Source: an uncultured Alphaproteobacteria bacterium (lineage in GTDB: Bacteria; Pseudomonadota; Alphaproteobacteria; HIMB59; GCA-002718135). Taken from it: 57,601 nucleotides of DNA. Shown in pieces: positions 9,478-19,007 of this stretch. Both the position numbers and the translations under genes were made by a program. Numbering within the stretch: the first letter of the stretch is position 1; each line of letters begins with the position of its first letter. Location: NCBI GenBank assembly GCA_902615625.1, contig CACMPM010000008.1:1-57601 (forward strand), given 5' to 3'. The notes under the pieces were generated by a model that was given only the letters and a program-made list of their open reading frames with translations, was not told the DNA's origin and did not search any database.

Positions 9478-11751
9478 TTAATGCAAACTTTTTAATATAT
9501 TTTCAGCAGTAGCAGGTGCAATTAAATTTTCAGAATTTTTTCTTTTATTGGCATTATATACCGCGTCCTTTAATGCAATAAAACTTGAAATTGCTAGCAT
9601 AAATGGTGGCTCTCCAACAGCTTTAGAGCGATTAATAACCTTTTCTTTATTAAAACCACGATCATAAATTTCGACATTAAATTTAAATGGTGTCTCACCT
9701 GCAGTTGGTATTTTGTAAGTAGAAGGACTATGAGTTGTTAGAACTCCATTTGATTTCCAAGACACTTCCTCAGTTGTAAGCCAACCTAATCCTTGAATAT
9801 AACCACCTTCAATTTGCCCCTTATCAATTCTCTTATTAATAGAATTACCAACATCATGAATTATATCAACTTGAAGAATTTTATTTTCACCTGTTAATTT
9901 ATCAATGATTACTTCTGTTACCGCTGCTCCATAAGTAAAATATAAGAATGGTCTACCTTGAAGTGTTTTTGTATTTACATTAATTTTGTTAGTTTTATAG
10001 AAACCCGAAGATGACAATGGGATTCTATTTAAGTAAGCAGTATTTATCAATTCTTTAAAAGATATTTTTCTTTTATCAAAATAAACAAAATTATTTTCAT
10101 ATTTTATTTTGCTATTTGTTTTAAAATAATCATAAATAAATTCATTTAGACCTGATTTAATATTATTTATAGCATTAACAATTGCTGCTCCATTTATATC
10201 AGTTGTAGCTGATGCTGCACTTGCTGATGTGTTAGGTACTTTTTCTGTGTCCGTTGAAGAGATTTTTATATGTTCGTAATTAAGTCCAAATTCATTTGAA
10301 GCTACTAAAGCAAGTTTTGTCATCAATCCTTGACCCATTTCAATTCCTCCATGATTTAAATGAATGGATCCATCAGTGTAGATATGAACTAAGGCACCAC
10401 CTTGGTTTAAATGAGTAGTTGTAAATGATATTCCAAACTTTACAGGCGTTATTGCTATTCCTTTTTTTAAAACTTTATTTTTTTTATTAAAATTATCAAT
10501 TTCTATTTTTCTTTTTTTGTAATTAGATTTTTTAATTAGTTTATTAAAAATTTCTTCAATCACATTGTCAGTAATTTTCATCCCATAATGAGTAGTATTT
10601 TTAATTTTATCTTTATAAAAATTAATTTTTCTTATTTCACTTGCTTCTCGATTTAAATTTTGAGCAATGTTTTCAATTATATTTTCAATACAAAACATTC
10701 CTTGAGGACCACCAAATCCACGAAAAGCTGTATTAGAAACAGTATTTGTTTTACATCTATATGAATTAATTTCTATATTTGGTAAGAAGTAGGCATTATC
10801 TATATGATAGATGGCTCTATCATTTATAGCTCCTGATAAATCTGGAGAGATACCGCATCTCGATGCCATCATTATTTTTAGAGCAAGTATTTCACCACTA
10901 TTATTAAAACCTACTTCATAATCAAATAAAAAATCATGTCTTTTTCCAGTCATGATCATATCATCATCTCTATCGACTCTTAACTTTACTGGTTTAGATA
11001 ACTTTTTTGCTGCAATGCTTGTAATAGCTGCAAACAAAAAAGATTGTGTTTCTTTTCCTCCAAAACCACCACCAATTCTTCTTACTATCACATGGATACT
11101 ATTGTAATTTTGTTTAAGAACTTTACCGATAATTTGCTGTGTTTCTGATGGATGTTGTGTTGAAGAATAAACTAAAAAATTATTATCTTCTTGTGGAATA
11201 GTCATTGCAATTTGACCTTCTAAATAAAAATGATCTTGACCCCCTGAATACAATTTACCTTTTAGAATGTTGTCAGATTTTTTAAACCCATCTTTTATAT
11301 TTCCTCTAGTTAGATGCTTCGGTTTTAAAACAAATGATTTTTTCTTTAATGCTTCTTCAATTGAAACGATCGGTTTAGATATTTTTAAGTCTATTTTTAC
11401 TTTTAATGCAGCTCTTTTTGCTAAATTATTGGTCTTTGCTATAACTGCAAAAATTGGTTGCCCATAATATTCTATATTTTTTGAAGTAAATATTTTATCT
11501 CCCTTAAATATTGGCCCAACATCATTTATACCTTCAATGTCTTTTTCAGTAATAATGTCTACTACACCTTCTGAAGATAAAACATCTTTATAATCAATTT
11601 TTTTTATTACTCCTTTACTGCAATTACTGTACCCAATTACTGCGTGAAGTAAATTTTTAGGCTCTGATATATCATCAGTATAAATTGCTTTTCCAGTAAC
11701 ATGTTTCACTGCACTTTCATGTTCAATATTTTTTGTAAATATTTTATCCAT
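9478..11751 (-). CDS. xdhB: Xanthine dehydrogenase, molybdopterin-binding large subunit
   Basis: 757 residues, normal for bacterial XdhB. Oxidises hypoxanthine and xanthine to urate at a Mo centre. Landmarks are the N-terminal HESAVKHVTGKAIYTDD, GGGFGGKET, the substrate-side segment TAFRGFGGPQGMF, GGIEMGQGL, and the catalytic Glu714 in KAVGEPPFML. It pairs with XdhA, which supplies the FeS clusters and FAD and overlaps this start by 1 nt. Electrons most likely go to NAD+, although the sequence alone does not fix the acceptor. Confidence 0.96.
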   Translation of the reverse strand: MDKIFTKNIEHESAVKHVTGKAIYTDDISEPKNLLHAVIGYSNCSKGVIKKIDYKDVLSSEGVVDIITEKDIEGINDVGPIFKGDKIFTSKNIEYYGQPIFAVIAKTNNLAKRAALKVKIDLKISKPIVSIEEALKKKSFVLKPKHLTRGNIKDGFKKSDNILKGKLYSGGQDHFYLEGQIAMTIPQEDNNFLVYSSTQHPSETQQIIGKVLKQNYNSIHVIVRRIGGGFGGKETQSFLFAAITSIAAKKLSKPVKLRVDRDDDMIMTGKRHDFLFDYEVGFNNSGEILALKIMMASRCGISPDLSGAINDRAIYHIDNAYFLPNIEINSYRCKTNTVSNTAFRGFGGPQGMFCIENIIENIAQNLNREASEIRKINFYKDKIKNTTHYGMKITDNVIEEIFNKLIKKSNYKKRKIEIDNFNKKNKVLKKGIAITPVKFGISFTTTHLNQGGALVHIYTDGSIHLNHGGIEMGQGLMTKLALVASNEFGLNYEHIKISSTDTEKVPNTSASAASATTDINGAAIVNAINNIKSGLNEFIYDYFKTNSKIKYENNFVYFDKRKISFKELINTAYLNRIPLSSSGFYKTNKINVNTKTLQGRPFLYFTYGAAVTEVIIDKLTGENKILQVDIIHDVGNSINKRIDKGQIEGGYIQGLGWLTTEEVSWKSNGVLTTHSPSTYKIPTAGETPFKFNVEIYDRGFNKEKVINRSKAVGEPPFMLAISSFIALKDAVYNANKRKNSENLIAPATAENILKSLH

Positions 11752-13166
11752 TAATATAACGTTGATTTAATTTTATTATTTTCATTTAAAAACCTCTCTA
11801 AAAGGTTTTGACTAATTTTAGTTCTGTAATTTTTTGACGCTCTCATATCATCTATTGGATCAAATTCTTTTTTAATAATTTTCTTTGCTTCATTAATATT
11901 TTCTTCATTAAATATTTTATTCAATAAAAATTTTTGTGCTTTTTCAGCTATTTTTGGAGTTTCTGCCAAACCTCCACAAACAATTTTTATTTCTTTAATA
12001 ATATTTTTTTCAATTCTAGCATTTATAGCCATGAAAACAGAACTTATGTCATCATCTATTCTTTTTGATATTTTATAACATTTAAGAATATTTTTTTTAT
12101 AAATGGGTATTATAATTTCTTTAATTATTTCATTAGGTTTTAATTTAGTTTTTCGATAGCTGAGAAAATAATTATCCAATAATAAAGTTTTTTTAACTTT
12201 TCCTTGAATTACAATTTTACTATTGAGTGCAATTAACACAGGCAAACTATCACCTATTGGAGATGCGCTTCCAATGTTACCTCCAAGAGATGCAGTATTT
12301 CTTATTTGCTCAGATCCGTATCTTTCAAACATTTTAGCAAATCTTGGATAAATATTTTCTAAAATTGGTAAAATATCATTTATGGGGGTAGCGGATCCAA
12401 TGTGTAAATTATTGTTTTTATTTTTAACATAATTTAAATCTTTATTTGATCCTAAATAAAAAATATTTTTTAAATCTTTTCTTTTTTTTGTTACTTCAAG
12501 AGCAAGATCTGTACCTCCGACTAGTAAATGTCCATTACTAATTTTTTGATAGTCTTTTATTAGAGAATTTAAATTATAATGGATGAAAAACTTAGAATCA
12601 TTTTTTTTAATAACAATATCAGTTTTCTTAATTGATTTTAATAATCTAATAACTTTACTTTTTGAAAATTTATTACTTTTATAGCTATACATATTCTTAA
12701 TTGCATTTTTAATTGGAAAATAACCTGTACATCTACATAAATTTCCAGAAAGAAATTTATCTATATTTTCTTCTGTTGGTTTTATTTTGTTTTCGTACAT
12801 ATTATACATTGACATAATAATACCAGGTGTACAAAAACCACATTGAGATCCATCACTATCAATCATTGATTGTTGAACAGGATGAAGTTTATTTTTTTTT
12901 ATATGTTCAACTGTTATTAATTGCTTGCCATGGAGAGAGTACAAAAAAGTAATACAAGTATTTATACTTTTATAAGAAATTTTATTCTCTTTTAATTCTC
13001 CTACAACTGCAGTACATGCTCCGCAATCACCAGATGCGCAACCTTCTTTTGTTCCAGTTAACTCATGATTGTTTCGAAGATAATTTAAGACCGTTGTATT
13101 TGTGTTTAAATCTTTGATAGAGATTTTTTCTTCATTAAGAAGAAAATCGACATGAGCTCTAGACAC
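11751..13166 (-). CDS. xdhA: Xanthine dehydrogenase, FeS/FAD small subunit
   Basis: 471 residues. Residues 1-165 hold two 2Fe-2S domains: CASGDCGACTAVV for the plant-ferredoxin-like cluster, then CGFCTPG and CRCTGY for the helical cluster. From about 190 on, a FAD-binding domain carries HLLVGGTDLAL, and ASLGGNIGSASPIGDSLPVL for the flavin. The C-terminal CO-dehydrogenase flavoprotein domain completes the protein. The start codon is GTG at 13166, overlapping the uraH stop by 1 nt. Second gene of the leftward purine operon. Confidence 0.95.
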   Translation of the reverse strand: MSRAHVDFLLNEEKISIKDLNTNTTVLNYLRNNHELTGTKEGCASGDCGACTAVVGELKENKISYKSINTCITFLYSLHGKQLITVEHIKKNKLHPVQQSMIDSDGSQCGFCTPGIIMSMYNMYENKIKPTEENIDKFLSGNLCRCTGYFPIKNAIKNMYSYKSNKFSKSKVIRLLKSIKKTDIVIKKNDSKFFIHYNLNSLIKDYQKISNGHLLVGGTDLALEVTKKRKDLKNIFYLGSNKDLNYVKNKNNNLHIGSATPINDILPILENIYPRFAKMFERYGSEQIRNTASLGGNIGSASPIGDSLPVLIALNSKIVIQGKVKKTLLLDNYFLSYRKTKLKPNEIIKEIIIPIYKKNILKCYKISKRIDDDISSVFMAINARIEKNIIKEIKIVCGGLAETPKIAEKAQKFLLNKIFNEENINEAKKIIKKEFDPIDDMRASKNYRTKISQNLLERFLNENNKIKSTLY

Positions 13167-13519
13167 TAGCTTCCTCTATATGTTGAATAACTCCACGGGG
13201 TAATAAGAAGAGGTACATGGTAATGCTCTTCTTTGTTAATTCCAAATCTAATTATTACGTCATCAAGAAAAAATGGCTCATCAAGATTTGTAAATTCCTT
13301 AAAATAACTCCCGCAAAGAAATAATAACTCATATTTTCCAAGTATAAAATTCTCTTTACTTAATATAGGCTCATCACATCTGCCATCTTCATTGAGAATA
13401 AAATTTGAAATTTTAACTTTATTTTCACCATCAATTTTGAAAAGTGACCCTTTTATACCAGAACCAGGCTTACCATTATAGGTATCCAAAACATGAGTAG
13501 TTAAATATCCTTTAGACAT
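13166..13519 (-). CDS. uraH: 5-Hydroxyisourate hydrolase (transthyretin-like)
   Basis: 117 residues, full length for the family. Hydrolyses 5-hydroxyisourate, the PuuD product, to OHCU. All signature positions are visible: His9 in LTTHVLDT, Arg47 in DGRCDEP, His99/His101 in EEHYHVPLL, and the C-terminal YRGS tetrapeptide that defines HIUase against true transthyretin. No signal peptide, so it is cytoplasmic. First gene of the leftward operon. The promoter region shared with puuE contains a 14-bp palindrome. Confidence 0.95.
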   Translation of the reverse strand: MSKGYLTTHVLDTYNGKPGSGIKGSLFKIDGENKVKISNFILNEDGRCDEPILSKENFILGKYELLFLCGSYFKEFTNLDEPFFLDDVIIRFGINKEEHYHVPLLITPWSYSTYRGS

Positions 13520-13571
13520 AATACTTATTCGTTTATACAGTATTTAGCTAAATATTAAATCAAGCATTTTT
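13520..13571. promoter_or_regulatory. Divergent purine-catabolism promoter region with candidate operator palindrome
   Basis: The 52 bp between uraH and puuE starts must drive both operons. A perfect 14-bp palindrome, TATTTAGCTAAATA, lies at 13541-13554. On the minus strand a TATAAA box at 13532-13537 is 12 nt before the uraH ATG, with the palindrome directly upstream of it. For puuE the palindrome ends 17 nt before the ATG. It is a plausible operator for a single repressor or activator; no regulator gene is in the window. Confidence 0.45.
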
Positions 13572-14483
13572 ATGAAAGACGACAGAAATTATAAAGGCTA
13601 CGGAAATAATGACTCTAACTTTTATTGGCCTAATAAATCAAAACTAGCTCTTCAATTTGTTCTAAATTATGAGGAAGGTGCTGAAAATTCAATAATGAAT
13701 GGTGACGAAGGATCAGAAACTTTTTTATCGGAAATAATTAATGCAAAGCAAATAATAGGTGCCAGAAATATGAATATGGAATCAATATATGAGTATGGCT
13801 CAAGAAGAGGTTTTTGGAGAATACATAATGAGTTTGAAAAAAGAAAATTACCTTTAACAATATTTGGCGTTGGTATGGCTTTAGAAAAAAATCCTGATGT
13901 TTGTGAACAAATAATTAAATCAAAGTATGAAGTAGCTAGCCATGGTTATCGATGGATAGACTATCAAAATATAAATGAGGAAGTTGAAAAAGAACATACT
14001 ATAAAATGTAACAACATTATTAAAGATATTTTTGGTTATTTTCCGTCTGGTTGGTATACTGGTAGAACAAGTCCAAATACAAGAAATATAATTTTAGAAA
14101 ATACAAATATTATTTACGATAGTGACTCCTATGCTGATGATTTACCCTACTGGATAAAAGTAAAAAATAAAAAACATCTAATTATTCCATACACTCTAGA
14201 TAATAATGATATGAGATTCTCTACCTTACAAGGTTTTAACACAGGTGAGGATTTTTATAATTACTTAAAAAACTCATTTGATACATTATACAGAGAAGCA
14301 AACGAGTTCAATAAACCAAAAATGATGAGTGTGGGTTTACATTGTCGATTAATAGCCAGACCTGGAAGATTTATGTCTTTGGTAAAATTTTTGAATTATG
14401 TTTCTGGTTATAATGATATTTGGATATGCAAAAGAGAGGAAATTGCCAATTATTGGTATGAAAATTTTAGTGATGAAAATTGA
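13572..14483 (+). CDS. puuE: PuuE-type allantoinase (polysaccharide deacetylase fold)
   Basis: 303 residues. Hydrolyses allantoin to allantoate; unrelated to the amidohydrolase-type AllB. The N-terminus DDRNYKGYGNND and SKLALQFVLNYEEGAE, the SRRGFWRIHNEFEKR segment, and ASHGYRWIDYQNI are diagnostic of the PuuE branch of the NodB/polysaccharide deacetylase superfamily. Later TGRTSPNTR and SVGLHCRLIARPGR complete the active-site region. First gene of the rightward operon; its end overlaps uraD by 11 bp. Confidence 0.94.
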   Translation: MKDDRNYKGYGNNDSNFYWPNKSKLALQFVLNYEEGAENSIMNGDEGSETFLSEIINAKQIIGARNMNMESIYEYGSRRGFWRIHNEFEKRKLPLTIFGVGMALEKNPDVCEQIIKSKYEVASHGYRWIDYQNINEEVEKEHTIKCNNIIKDIFGYFPSGWYTGRTSPNTRNIILENTNIIYDSDSYADDLPYWIKVKNKKHLIIPYTLDNNDMRFSTLQGFNTGEDFYNYLKNSFDTLYREANEFNKPKMMSVGLHCRLIARPGRFMSLVKFLNYVSGYNDIWICKREEIANYWYENFSDEN

Positions 14484-14982
14484 AGATATTAATAATTATA
14501 ACTCCGAAAAATTTATTGATTCTTTTAAAAATATTTATGAAGAATCTAAATTTATAACAGAAAATGCTGATAAAAAGCGACCATTTAAAAATAAAAAAGA
14601 AATGATATTAATATTTTTGGAGTTGTTTGATAATTTAGATGAAGAAACTAAAATAAATATAATTAAAAAACATCCTGATCTAGCCGATAAAATAAAAATA
14701 AATAAAGGTTTGTCTGAATTATCTGATGAAGAACAAAGTAGATCAGGTTTAAAAGATTGTTCAGAGCAAGAATTTAACTTATTTAAAGATTTAAATTCAA
14801 GATTTAAAAATAAATTTAATATTCCATTTATTTTTGCAGTTAGAAATAAAAATAAAAATGAAATTATAACAGAGTTTAAAAGTAGATTGAACAATAATGA
14901 TTTAAACTTAGAAATAAAAACTTCAATTTTACAAGTAAAAGAAATTGCAAAATTAAGATTAACAGAATTAATTAATGAATAA
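14473..14982 (+). CDS. uraD: OHCU decarboxylase
   Basis: 169 residues from the ATG at 14473. Decarboxylates 2-oxo-4-hydroxy-4-carboxy-5-ureidoimidazoline to S-allantoin. The catalytic His is in KKHPDLADKI, and the motif ELSDEEQSRSGL and the strand NIPFIFAVRNKNKNEI match the family closely. The frame is open further upstream to an ATG at 14398, but that would lie deep inside puuE and add residues without family similarity, so the shorter start is chosen. Overlaps puuE by 11 bp and alc by 8 bp. Confidence 0.92.
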   Translation: MKIEDINNYNSEKFIDSFKNIYEESKFITENADKKRPFKNKKEMILIFLELFDNLDEETKINIIKKHPDLADKIKINKGLSELSDEEQSRSGLKDCSEQEFNLFKDLNSRFKNKFNIPFIFAVRNKNKNEIITEFKSRLNNNDLNLEIKTSILQVKEIAKLRLTELINE

Positions 14983-15952
14983 GAAATACATTCAAAAAAA
15001 TTATATAAACTTATGTAGTAAGGTTTTAGGTACAAAAATTCATAGATTTTCTGATCAGTTTTTTGGATCAGCATCCAGATTGCTTAAAGAGGAGCAGCCA
15101 ATTTTTAAAGAAGGAGTATATGATAAACATGGGAAATGGATGGATGGATGGGAAACAAGAAGAAAAAGAATTGAAGGAAATGATTATGTTACTATTAAAT
15201 TAGGCCTTCCTGGTAAAATTAATTTTGCTGAAATAGACACAAGCTATTTTAATGGCAATCAACCTGAATACGCAAGCATTGATGCTTGTTATTTTGAAAA
15301 AAATAAATTTAATTGGGTAAACATTTTATCAAAAAGGAAACTTAATCCAAATTATCTTCATGGTTTTAAAACTCAACAGAATAATAAAGTCTTTAACTTC
15401 ATAAGATTGAACATCTATCCAGATGGAGGAGTTGCAAGATTAAAATTATTAGGAAATTTAGATGTATCAAAATTAAAATTTCAAAATAAAAAATTTGATT
15501 TACTTAGCATCCTTAATGGTTCAAAAATTGTGGCATGTAGTGATGAACATTTTGGAAGGGCAGAAAATTTATTACTTCCATTTAAATCTAAAAATATGGG
15601 CAATGGTTGGGAAACTAAAAGAAGAAGAGGATCAGGATATGACTGGGTTATAATTAAACTTGGCAAACCTGGTTTAATTGAAAAGTTTAATATTGAAACT
15701 CATTTTTTTAAAGGTAATTATCCGTCTCATTGCTCAGTACAAGGTCTTTATTCAATAAAAAATATAAATATAAGCAAATTAATAAATGAAAGCAAAAATT
15801 GGAATTTTTTAATAAAAAATAAAAATCTTAAACCTAATTCATCATTAAAAATTAATTCAACTAAACACATTAAAAAAATAAATTATTTGAAGTTAAATAT
15901 TTATCCTGACGGTGGTATTTCACGGATCAGGGCAATTGGAAAGTTTTTGTGA
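14975..15952 (+). CDS. alc: Allantoicase
   Basis: 325 residues made of two homologous jelly-roll halves, as in known allantoicases. The first half has SDQFFGSASRLL, GWETRRKRIEGNDYV and RLNIYPDGGVARL. The second half repeats the pattern with SDEHFGRAENLL, GWETKRRRGSGYDWV and KLNIYPDGGISRI. Hydrolyses allantoate to ureidoglycolate and urea. Overlaps uraD by 8 bp and the GTG start of allA by 4 bp, so translation of the pathway genes is coupled. Confidence 0.94.
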   Translation: MNKKYIQKNYINLCSKVLGTKIHRFSDQFFGSASRLLKEEQPIFKEGVYDKHGKWMDGWETRRKRIEGNDYVTIKLGLPGKINFAEIDTSYFNGNQPEYASIDACYFEKNKFNWVNILSKRKLNPNYLHGFKTQQNNKVFNFIRLNIYPDGGVARLKLLGNLDVSKLKFQNKKFDLLSILNGSKIVACSDEHFGRAENLLLPFKSKNMGNGWETKRRRGSGYDWVIIKLGKPGLIEKFNIETHFFKGNYPSHCSVQGLYSIKNINISKLINESKNWNFLIKNKNLKPNSSLKINSTKHIKKINYLKLNIYPDGGISRIRAIGKFL

Positions 15953-16443
15953 ACTATAAAATAAAGAATATTAGTAAAGAGAATTTCAAAAATTATGGTG
16001 ATTTAATTACAACTTCTAATAAAAATTATGAAAGTATTAATAAAGATACAACCGATAGTTTTTTTGATTTAGCAAATATTCAAATAATTGGTGATGACAA
16101 AAGATCTAGATTAAATATTTTTCAGGCAAAGAAAAGAAATTTTCCATTAAAAATTAACATGTTGGAAAATCACCCCTTTAGTTCTCAAGTATTTCTTCCG
16201 TTTAATGCTACAGGTTTTTTAGTTTTAGTTGCTCCAATAGGTAGCAAACCTAAAATTGATTTAATTGAAATATTCAAAGTAAGCGGTGGTGATGGTATAA
16301 ATTTTAATCCCAAAGTATGGCATTTTCCTCTAATATCTCTTGAGAATGAAAAATATATTACCATTGATAAAAAAGATGCGGATAATAATATTGAGATTTA
16401 TAATTTTGAACAATCAGAAATATTTGAATTAAATTATGAGTAA
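15949..16443 (+). CDS. allA: Ureidoglycolate lyase
   Basis: 164 residues starting at a GTG codon within a GTGA overlap with alc. Cleaves ureidoglycolate to glyoxylate and urea. The family pattern includes the N-terminal SKENFKNYGDLI, LNIFQAKKRNFPLKINMLENHPFSSQ, FLVLVAP, and the C-terminal metal/substrate segment GINFNPKVWHFPLI. It completes the route from guanine to glyoxylate within this island and overlaps the following ABC transporter ATPase by 8 bp. Confidence 0.9.
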   Translation: MNYKIKNISKENFKNYGDLITTSNKNYESINKDTTDSFFDLANIQIIGDDKRSRLNIFQAKKRNFPLKINMLENHPFSSQVFLPFNATGFLVLVAPIGSKPKIDLIEIFKVSGGDGINFNPKVWHFPLISLENEKYITIDKKDADNNIEIYNFEQSEIFELNYE

Positions 16444-17941
16444 TACAATATTAAATATAGAAAATATTACAAAATCTTTTCCAAGAGTAATTGCAAATAA
16501 AAAGGTTACTTTTGATATTAAAAAAAATGCAGTTCATGCAATTTTAGGAGAAAATGGAGCAGGGAAATCTACGTTAGTAAAAATTCTATATGGTCTCTTA
16601 GAGCCAGATGAAGGAAATATTAAATTAAATAATAAGGATTTTAAAGTTAATTCCCCAGCAGAAGCAAGGAAACAAGGAATAGGAATGGTATTTCAGCATT
16701 TTTCTTTATTTGATTCTTTATCAGTAAAAGAAAATTTAATTTTAGGAATTGATGAAAAGATGTCTTATTCAGATTTAGAAAATAAGCTAGAAAATATAAG
16801 CTCAAGATATAATCTTCCTTTAGATTTAGATGCTCCAATTACTGCTTTATCAGCTGGAGAAAAGCAGCGTGTAGAAATTGTAAGAATTTTATTACAAGAC
16901 CCTCAGATACTTATTATGGATGAACCAACTTCAGTCTTAACACCACAAGAAGTTGAAAGTTTATTTGTAACATTAAATGCACTCGTCAAAGAAGGTCGTA
17001 CAATATTATATATCACTCATAAACTCGAAGAAGTAATATCAATATGTGATACAGTTACTATAATGAGAAGTGGTGAAATTATAGACACTTCAAGTACTGC
17101 AAATCAAACTGCAAAAACACTTGCAACAAAAATGCTAGGACAAAAATTAGATGACTTAAAAACTAATTATGGACATATAAAAGACGAAGTTAACTTTGAA
17201 GTAAAAAATATTTCATGTGACTTTAATGATCCATTTTTAACAGATCTTAAAAATATTTCTTTTCAAGTTAGAGTGGGTGAAATTTATGGTATTGCTGGAG
17301 TTGCTGGTAATGGACAATCAGAATTAATGGATATTTTAACAGGAGAAAATATAAATATTAAATCTGGATCAATTACTTTTGATAATAAAAAAATTGAAAA
17401 GTATGGGCCACAAAAAAGAAGAGATTTATCTATTTCTTTTGTTCCGGAGAATAGATTGGGTCATAGTGCGGTACCTGACTTAAGTTTGTCTGAAAATATT
17501 CTTTTGAGTCAATTTCCAAAAAATAATTTTATTAGAAATGGCATAATATTGAAAAATAACGTTGATGATTTTGCTAATAATGTAATTAATGAATTTAAAG
17601 TTATTACTCCTGGTAATGATGCTAAAGCATCAAGCTTGTCCGGAGGAAATTTACAAAAATATGTCATTGGTAGAGAAATATCATCTAAGCCAAAAATATT
17701 AATTATTTCACATCCAACTTGGGGGATAGATGCTGGTGCTGAGCATTCTATAAGAGAGTCTTTGATAGAATTATCTCAAAATGGAACGTCTATAATTGTT
17801 ATTTCTCAAGATTTAGATGAATTGATTGAAATTACTCATAAAATATCTGTTATTTATGATGGTAATTTATCCAAACCTTTTAAAACTAGTGAAATAGAAA
17901 TAGAAAAATTAGGATTATTGATGGGTGGAAAAAATGAATAG
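16436..17941 (+). CDS. ABC transporter ATPase, BmpA-linked purine/nucleoside uptake (NupO/YufO-like)
   Basis: 501 residues with two ABC cassettes in one chain. The first has Walker A GENGAGKST, signature LSAGEKQRVEI and Walker B ILIMDEPTSVLTP. The second has the degenerate Walker A GVAGNGQSEL, signature LSGGNLQK and the altered Walker B segment ILIISHPTWGIDAG, as usual for the sugar/nucleoside-type importers. It overlaps the ureidoglycolate lyase gene and the first permease, placing purine-type substrate uptake in the catabolic operon. The specific ligand (xanthine, urate, guanosine or similar) is inferred from context only. Confidence 0.88.
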   Translation: MSNTILNIENITKSFPRVIANKKVTFDIKKNAVHAILGENGAGKSTLVKILYGLLEPDEGNIKLNNKDFKVNSPAEARKQGIGMVFQHFSLFDSLSVKENLILGIDEKMSYSDLENKLENISSRYNLPLDLDAPITALSAGEKQRVEIVRILLQDPQILIMDEPTSVLTPQEVESLFVTLNALVKEGRTILYITHKLEEVISICDTVTIMRSGEIIDTSSTANQTAKTLATKMLGQKLDDLKTNYGHIKDEVNFEVKNISCDFNDPFLTDLKNISFQVRVGEIYGIAGVAGNGQSELMDILTGENINIKSGSITFDNKKIEKYGPQKRRDLSISFVPENRLGHSAVPDLSLSENILLSQFPKNNFIRNGIILKNNVDDFANNVINEFKVITPGNDAKASSLSGGNLQKYVIGREISSKPKILIISHPTWGIDAGAEHSIRESLIELSQNGTSIIVISQDLDELIEITHKISVIYDGNLSKPFKTSEIEIEKLGLLMGGKNE

Positions 17942-19007
17942 TTTATTTCCATCTATAGTTTCTCGTTCACAGAGTTTGGGTTTAATGAATTTTTTTGTTC
18001 CTATAATATCAATAGTTTTAACTTTAATTACAGGTTCAATTATTTTTGTTCTTCTTGGTTTTGATCCACTTTATGCATTGTATACATTTTTTATTTCACC
18101 TATTTCTTCAACCTACGGTATTTCTGAATTGTTTGTAAAAGCAACGCCTTTAGCCTTAATTGCAATTGGTCTCTCATATTGTTTTAAGAATAATATTTAT
18201 AATATTGGAGCTGAAGGACAACTTACAATGGGTGCAATTTTTGGCGGAGGTATTGGAATATTATTTCATGATACAAATGCTTTCTGGTTGTTGCCATTAA
18301 TGATTTTTGCAGGAGCAATTGGAGGAGCATTGTGGGGTTTAATACCTGCTATTTTAAAAACAAAATTTAATACAAATGAAATTTTAACAAGTTTAATGTT
18401 AGTTTATGTTGCTTTATTTATTTTAGATTATTTAGTAGTGGGACCTTGGAAAGATCCATTTGGTTATAGTTTTCCAAAATCAAGACCATTTAGTGAATCT
18501 GGAAGAATGCCTCTATTATTTGATGGCTTGAGGGTGCACTTTGGACTAATTATAACGCTATTTTTAATTTTTGTATCTTGGTTTATATTTTCAAAAACTA
18601 TTTTTGGCTTTCAACTAAAAGTATCCGGTTACAGTCCCAAAGCTGCTAGATATGCTGGTTTTAATCAAACAACTTTAGTTTTTTTTGCTTTTGCAATTTG
18701 TGGCGCTTTTGCAGGTATTGCAGGTTTAGCTGAAGTATCTGGCCCAATTGGATTATTATATAGAGATATTTCTCCAAATTATGGATTTACTGCAATTATT
18801 GTTGCTTTTTTAGGTAGGCTTCACCCAATTGGTATTATTTTTGCTTCTTTGGTTATTGCTCTTACTTATCTTGGTGCTGAAGACGCACAATTGTTTTTAC
18901 AAATACCTTCAGCAGTAGGTTTTATATTTCAGGGTTTGGTTTTATTTTATTTATTAGGTGCAGAATTACTAATTAACTATAAATTAACTTACAAAAAATT
19001 ATTATGA
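17934..19007 (+). CDS. ABC transporter permease, nucleoside/purine type (subunit 1)
   Basis: 357 residues from the ATG at 17934, which follows a GGTGGAAAAA ribosome-binding-like stretch. A GTG at 17925 would add three residues. About nine hydrophobic segments are present. The central loop KATPLALIAIGLSYCFKNNIYNIGAEGQ carries the NIGAEGQ motif that defines the first permease of BmpA-type importers. The partner permease starts 4 bp before this stop. Forms the membrane channel with the next gene and the double ATPase. Confidence 0.88.
   Translation: MNSLFPSIVSRSQSLGLMNFFVPIISIVLTLITGSIIFVLLGFDPLYALYTFFISPISSTYGISELFVKATPLALIAIGLSYCFKNNIYNIGAEGQLTMGAIFGGGIGILFHDTNAFWLLPLMIFAGAIGGALWGLIPAILKTKFNTNEILTSLMLVYVALFILDYLVVGPWKDPFGYSFPKSRPFSESGRMPLLFDGLRVHFGLIITLFLIFVSWFIFSKTIFGFQLKVSGYSPKAARYAGFNQTTLVFFAFAICGAFAGIAGLAEVSGPIGLLYRDISPNYGFTAIIVAFLGRLHPIGIIFASLVIALTYLGAEDAQLFLQIPSAVGFIFQGLVLFYLLGAELLINYKLTYKKLL

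Noticed and set aside
14398-14472. Longer start for uraD
   Set aside because: The added residues lie inside puuE coding sequence and do not resemble the family; the ATG at 14473 starts at the expected place.
14535-15074. 179-residue minus-strand reading frame
   Set aside because: Fully antisense to uraD and the start of alc, both strongly supported by family motifs; the composition (Leu/Ser/Phe runs) is what the reverse of AT-rich coding DNA gives.
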